From the NCBI RefSeq assembly GCF_024539675.1, contig NZ_JAHHIT010000001.1:62001-126000 (forward strand): a stretch of 64,000 bases of DNA, given 5' to 3'. The notes beneath the pieces were generated by a model. The model worked only from the letters and a program-made list of their open reading frames with translations, searched no databases and was not told the DNA's origin. Position 1 is the first letter of the stretch, and each line of letters opens with the position of its first letter. Position numbers and translations under genes: made by a program. Source of the DNA: Streptomyces hilarionis (GTDB lineage Bacteria > Actinomycetota > Actinomycetes > Streptomycetales > Streptomycetaceae). Shown in pieces: positions 63,008-64,000 of this stretch.

Positions 63008-63430
63008 TCAACGCACGAAGTCCGTTACCGTGCCGTGGTTGTCGGGAGCGGTCAGGCCCCAGAGGATCAGCACCACGATGATGACCAGCAGGATCAGCCC
63101 CGGCACGTTCTCGGCCCCCCAACCGACAGGCTGCCGAACCGGTGGGGCGGGGGTGGCGTCGTCGTGGGCAGCGTCGGAGTCGGCGCGCTGCCAGGGCGCG
63201 ACATCGGCCTCACCCCGGGCGATCCGCGCGGCCACGTGGCGTACGTCGGCCGCGTGAAAGGTCGGCTCGCCGCTCCGGTCCGGGGAGGGCGCAACCGAGG
63301 TACGTACGCTGTTGGCCCGCGCGACGGCCGTTATGCTGATCGGCCTGATCTGCGGCCAGATCTCACGGACTTCGGCCTTCGTCAGCCAGCCTTCCCCGTC
63401 CTGACGTTCCCGCTCGTCCGCTGCCCCCAT
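63008..63430 (-). CDS. Small C-terminally anchored membrane protein, 140 aa
   Basis: The N-terminal half is charged and soluble (RERQDGEGWLTKAEVREIWP, PTFHAADVRHVAARIARGEA). One hydrophobic segment close to the C-terminus (GLILLVIIVVLILWGLTA, residues about 110-127) would anchor it in the membrane, followed by a short tail. ATG 63430 has a G-rich ribosome binding site (AGGGGGG) about six bases upstream. I do not recognise the family. Composition is normal for a real actinobacterial protein. Confidence 0.65.
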   Translation of the reverse strand: MGAADERERQDGEGWLTKAEVREIWPQIRPISITAVARANSVRTSVAPSPDRSGEPTFHAADVRHVAARIARGEADVAPWQRADSDAAHDDATPAPPVRQPVGWGAENVPGLILLVIIVVLILWGLTAPDNHGTVTDFVR

Positions 63431-63840
63431 GCGAAGCCCCCCTTCGCTCGCCGATCACCCTCGGCTTGATACCCAGACCGCCGAATGATCACCCGGCCGG
63501 GCAGTCACACTCCGATTCACGCCCACCGCGATCGGCCGGCAACGGCTTCTGAGTGGGCCTCTGGTCGAGGAGAGACGACCTTCAGGACTCGGCTCGCCCG
63601 ACGTCCGCAGGGAGCACGACGAGCGGGGAACTGCGACACACGCACCGAGCAGGTGGACGTCCACCTGCTCCTGCGCCGGGAATCCGCCGACGGGCCGCAC
63701 CCTGCTGTCGCGGCGCGCCGGGCGGAAGGAGACCGGGGTCTTCATCGACCCGGCCGACGCCGTCAAGCCCAGACACCGTCGACGGTCCCTTCGTACGCTG
63801 CTGCCCGAGTCGATCACACGGGGGTGTGCGGGATGTGGCA
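63431..63840. other. Gap, no gene supported
   Basis: About 410 bases with only short arginine-rich frames, including a plus-strand stretch near 63650-63760 (EQVDVHLLLRRESADGPH) that may be a remnant but is not recognised. Confidence 0.35.
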
Positions 63841-63907
63841 CGGTGACCCCGCCCCAGACCTGACCGGCCCGGGGCCCGGGCCGGTCAGGTCTGGGGCGGG
63901 GTCACCG
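63841..63907. terminator. Very long perfect inverted repeat, 33-bp arms
   Basis: The arms 63841-63873 and 63875-63907 are exact reverse complements around a single base. The right arm contains the stop codon (63885-63887) and last codons of the partial gene entering from the right edge. It is likely a transcription terminator for that gene, unusually long and with almost no loop. Confidence 0.65.
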
Positions 63908-64000
63908 GCGGCACCGGCGGTACCGCGCCGCGAGCCCGCAGGTCGGCGGCGCCGCCCGCGCCGAGCACCCCGGTGGTCCGCTCCAACTCCTCGGACGGCA
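63885..64000 (-). CDS. C-terminal end of an unidentified protein, cut by right edge
   Basis: The last 37 residues read PSEELERTTGVLGAGGAADL then RARGAVPPVPPVTPPQT and a TGA. The low-complexity Pro/Val tail is typical of actinobacterial protein ends. Codon use is strongly GC3-biased, which supports coding. The product cannot be named from this piece. Confidence 0.5.
   Translation of the reverse strand, partial: PSEELERTTGVLGAGGAADLRARGAVPPVPPVTPPQT

Overview
The window is high-GC DNA (about 70%) with strong GC3 bias, frequent GTG starts, tight ATGA/GTGA gene overlaps, an AfsR/SARP regulator and large nonribosomal peptide synthetases (NRPSs). It is almost certainly from Streptomyces or a close actinomycete relative. 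I name homology only from motifs and domain order visible in the sequence; no database search was possible.

Positions 1-34666 are one biosynthetic gene cluster, all on the minus strand and read right to left. The order is: MFS exporter (33338-34666); NRPS of 3280 aa (23325-33167); NRPS of 3912 aa (11590-23328); SAM methyltransferase; TobZ/NodU-type carbamoyltransferase; small VOC protein resembling L-DOPA 2,3-dioxygenase; heme-type L-tyrosine 3-hydroxylase; second MFS exporter; stand-alone A-PCP protein; and a C-A-PCP-reductase protein cut by the left edge. The two giant NRPSs form a six-module line: A-T / C-A-T / C-A-T-E* / C-A-T / C-A-T-E / C-A-T-TE, where E* is a degenerate epimerase. My reading of the A-domain pockets is Asn/Asp-like, unknown, Gly, Thr, Thr, unknown. 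The left part (A-T, C-A-T-R, tyrosine hydroxylase, DOPA dioxygenase) is the gene set expected for pyrrolobenzodiazepines and other 4-alkylproline metabolites such as lincomycin and hormaomycin. The window therefore looks like a composite cluster with both a thioesterase and a reductive release domain. The cluster continues past the left edge. Kynurenine/anthranilate genes, the remaining alkylproline genes, an MbtH protein and a pathway regulator are not in view.

Positions 34667-64000 are ordinary accessory chromosome mixed with decayed genes: a truncated AAA+ ATPase, IS630 and IS5-like transposase remnants, a frameshifted RHS toxin with an in-frame immunity gene, and fragments of DUF3995, GNAT, flavin monooxygenase and CdsA genes. 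Intact genes include a TetR / patatin / Baeyer-Villiger monooxygenase locus, an amino-acid permease, a secreted ricin-type lectin beside a SARP regulator, an ECF sigma factor with a SnoaL-like tail followed by a DHFR-like reductase, a beta-carbonic anhydrase, a TetR / alpha-beta hydrolase pair with a palindromic operator, a GNAT, a three-motif MHYT membrane sensor, a TetR with several copies of a GAGAACG-n2-CGTTCTC operator shared with a DUF1348 gene, and an FKBP peptidyl-prolyl isomerase. The debris is typical of a chromosome arm.
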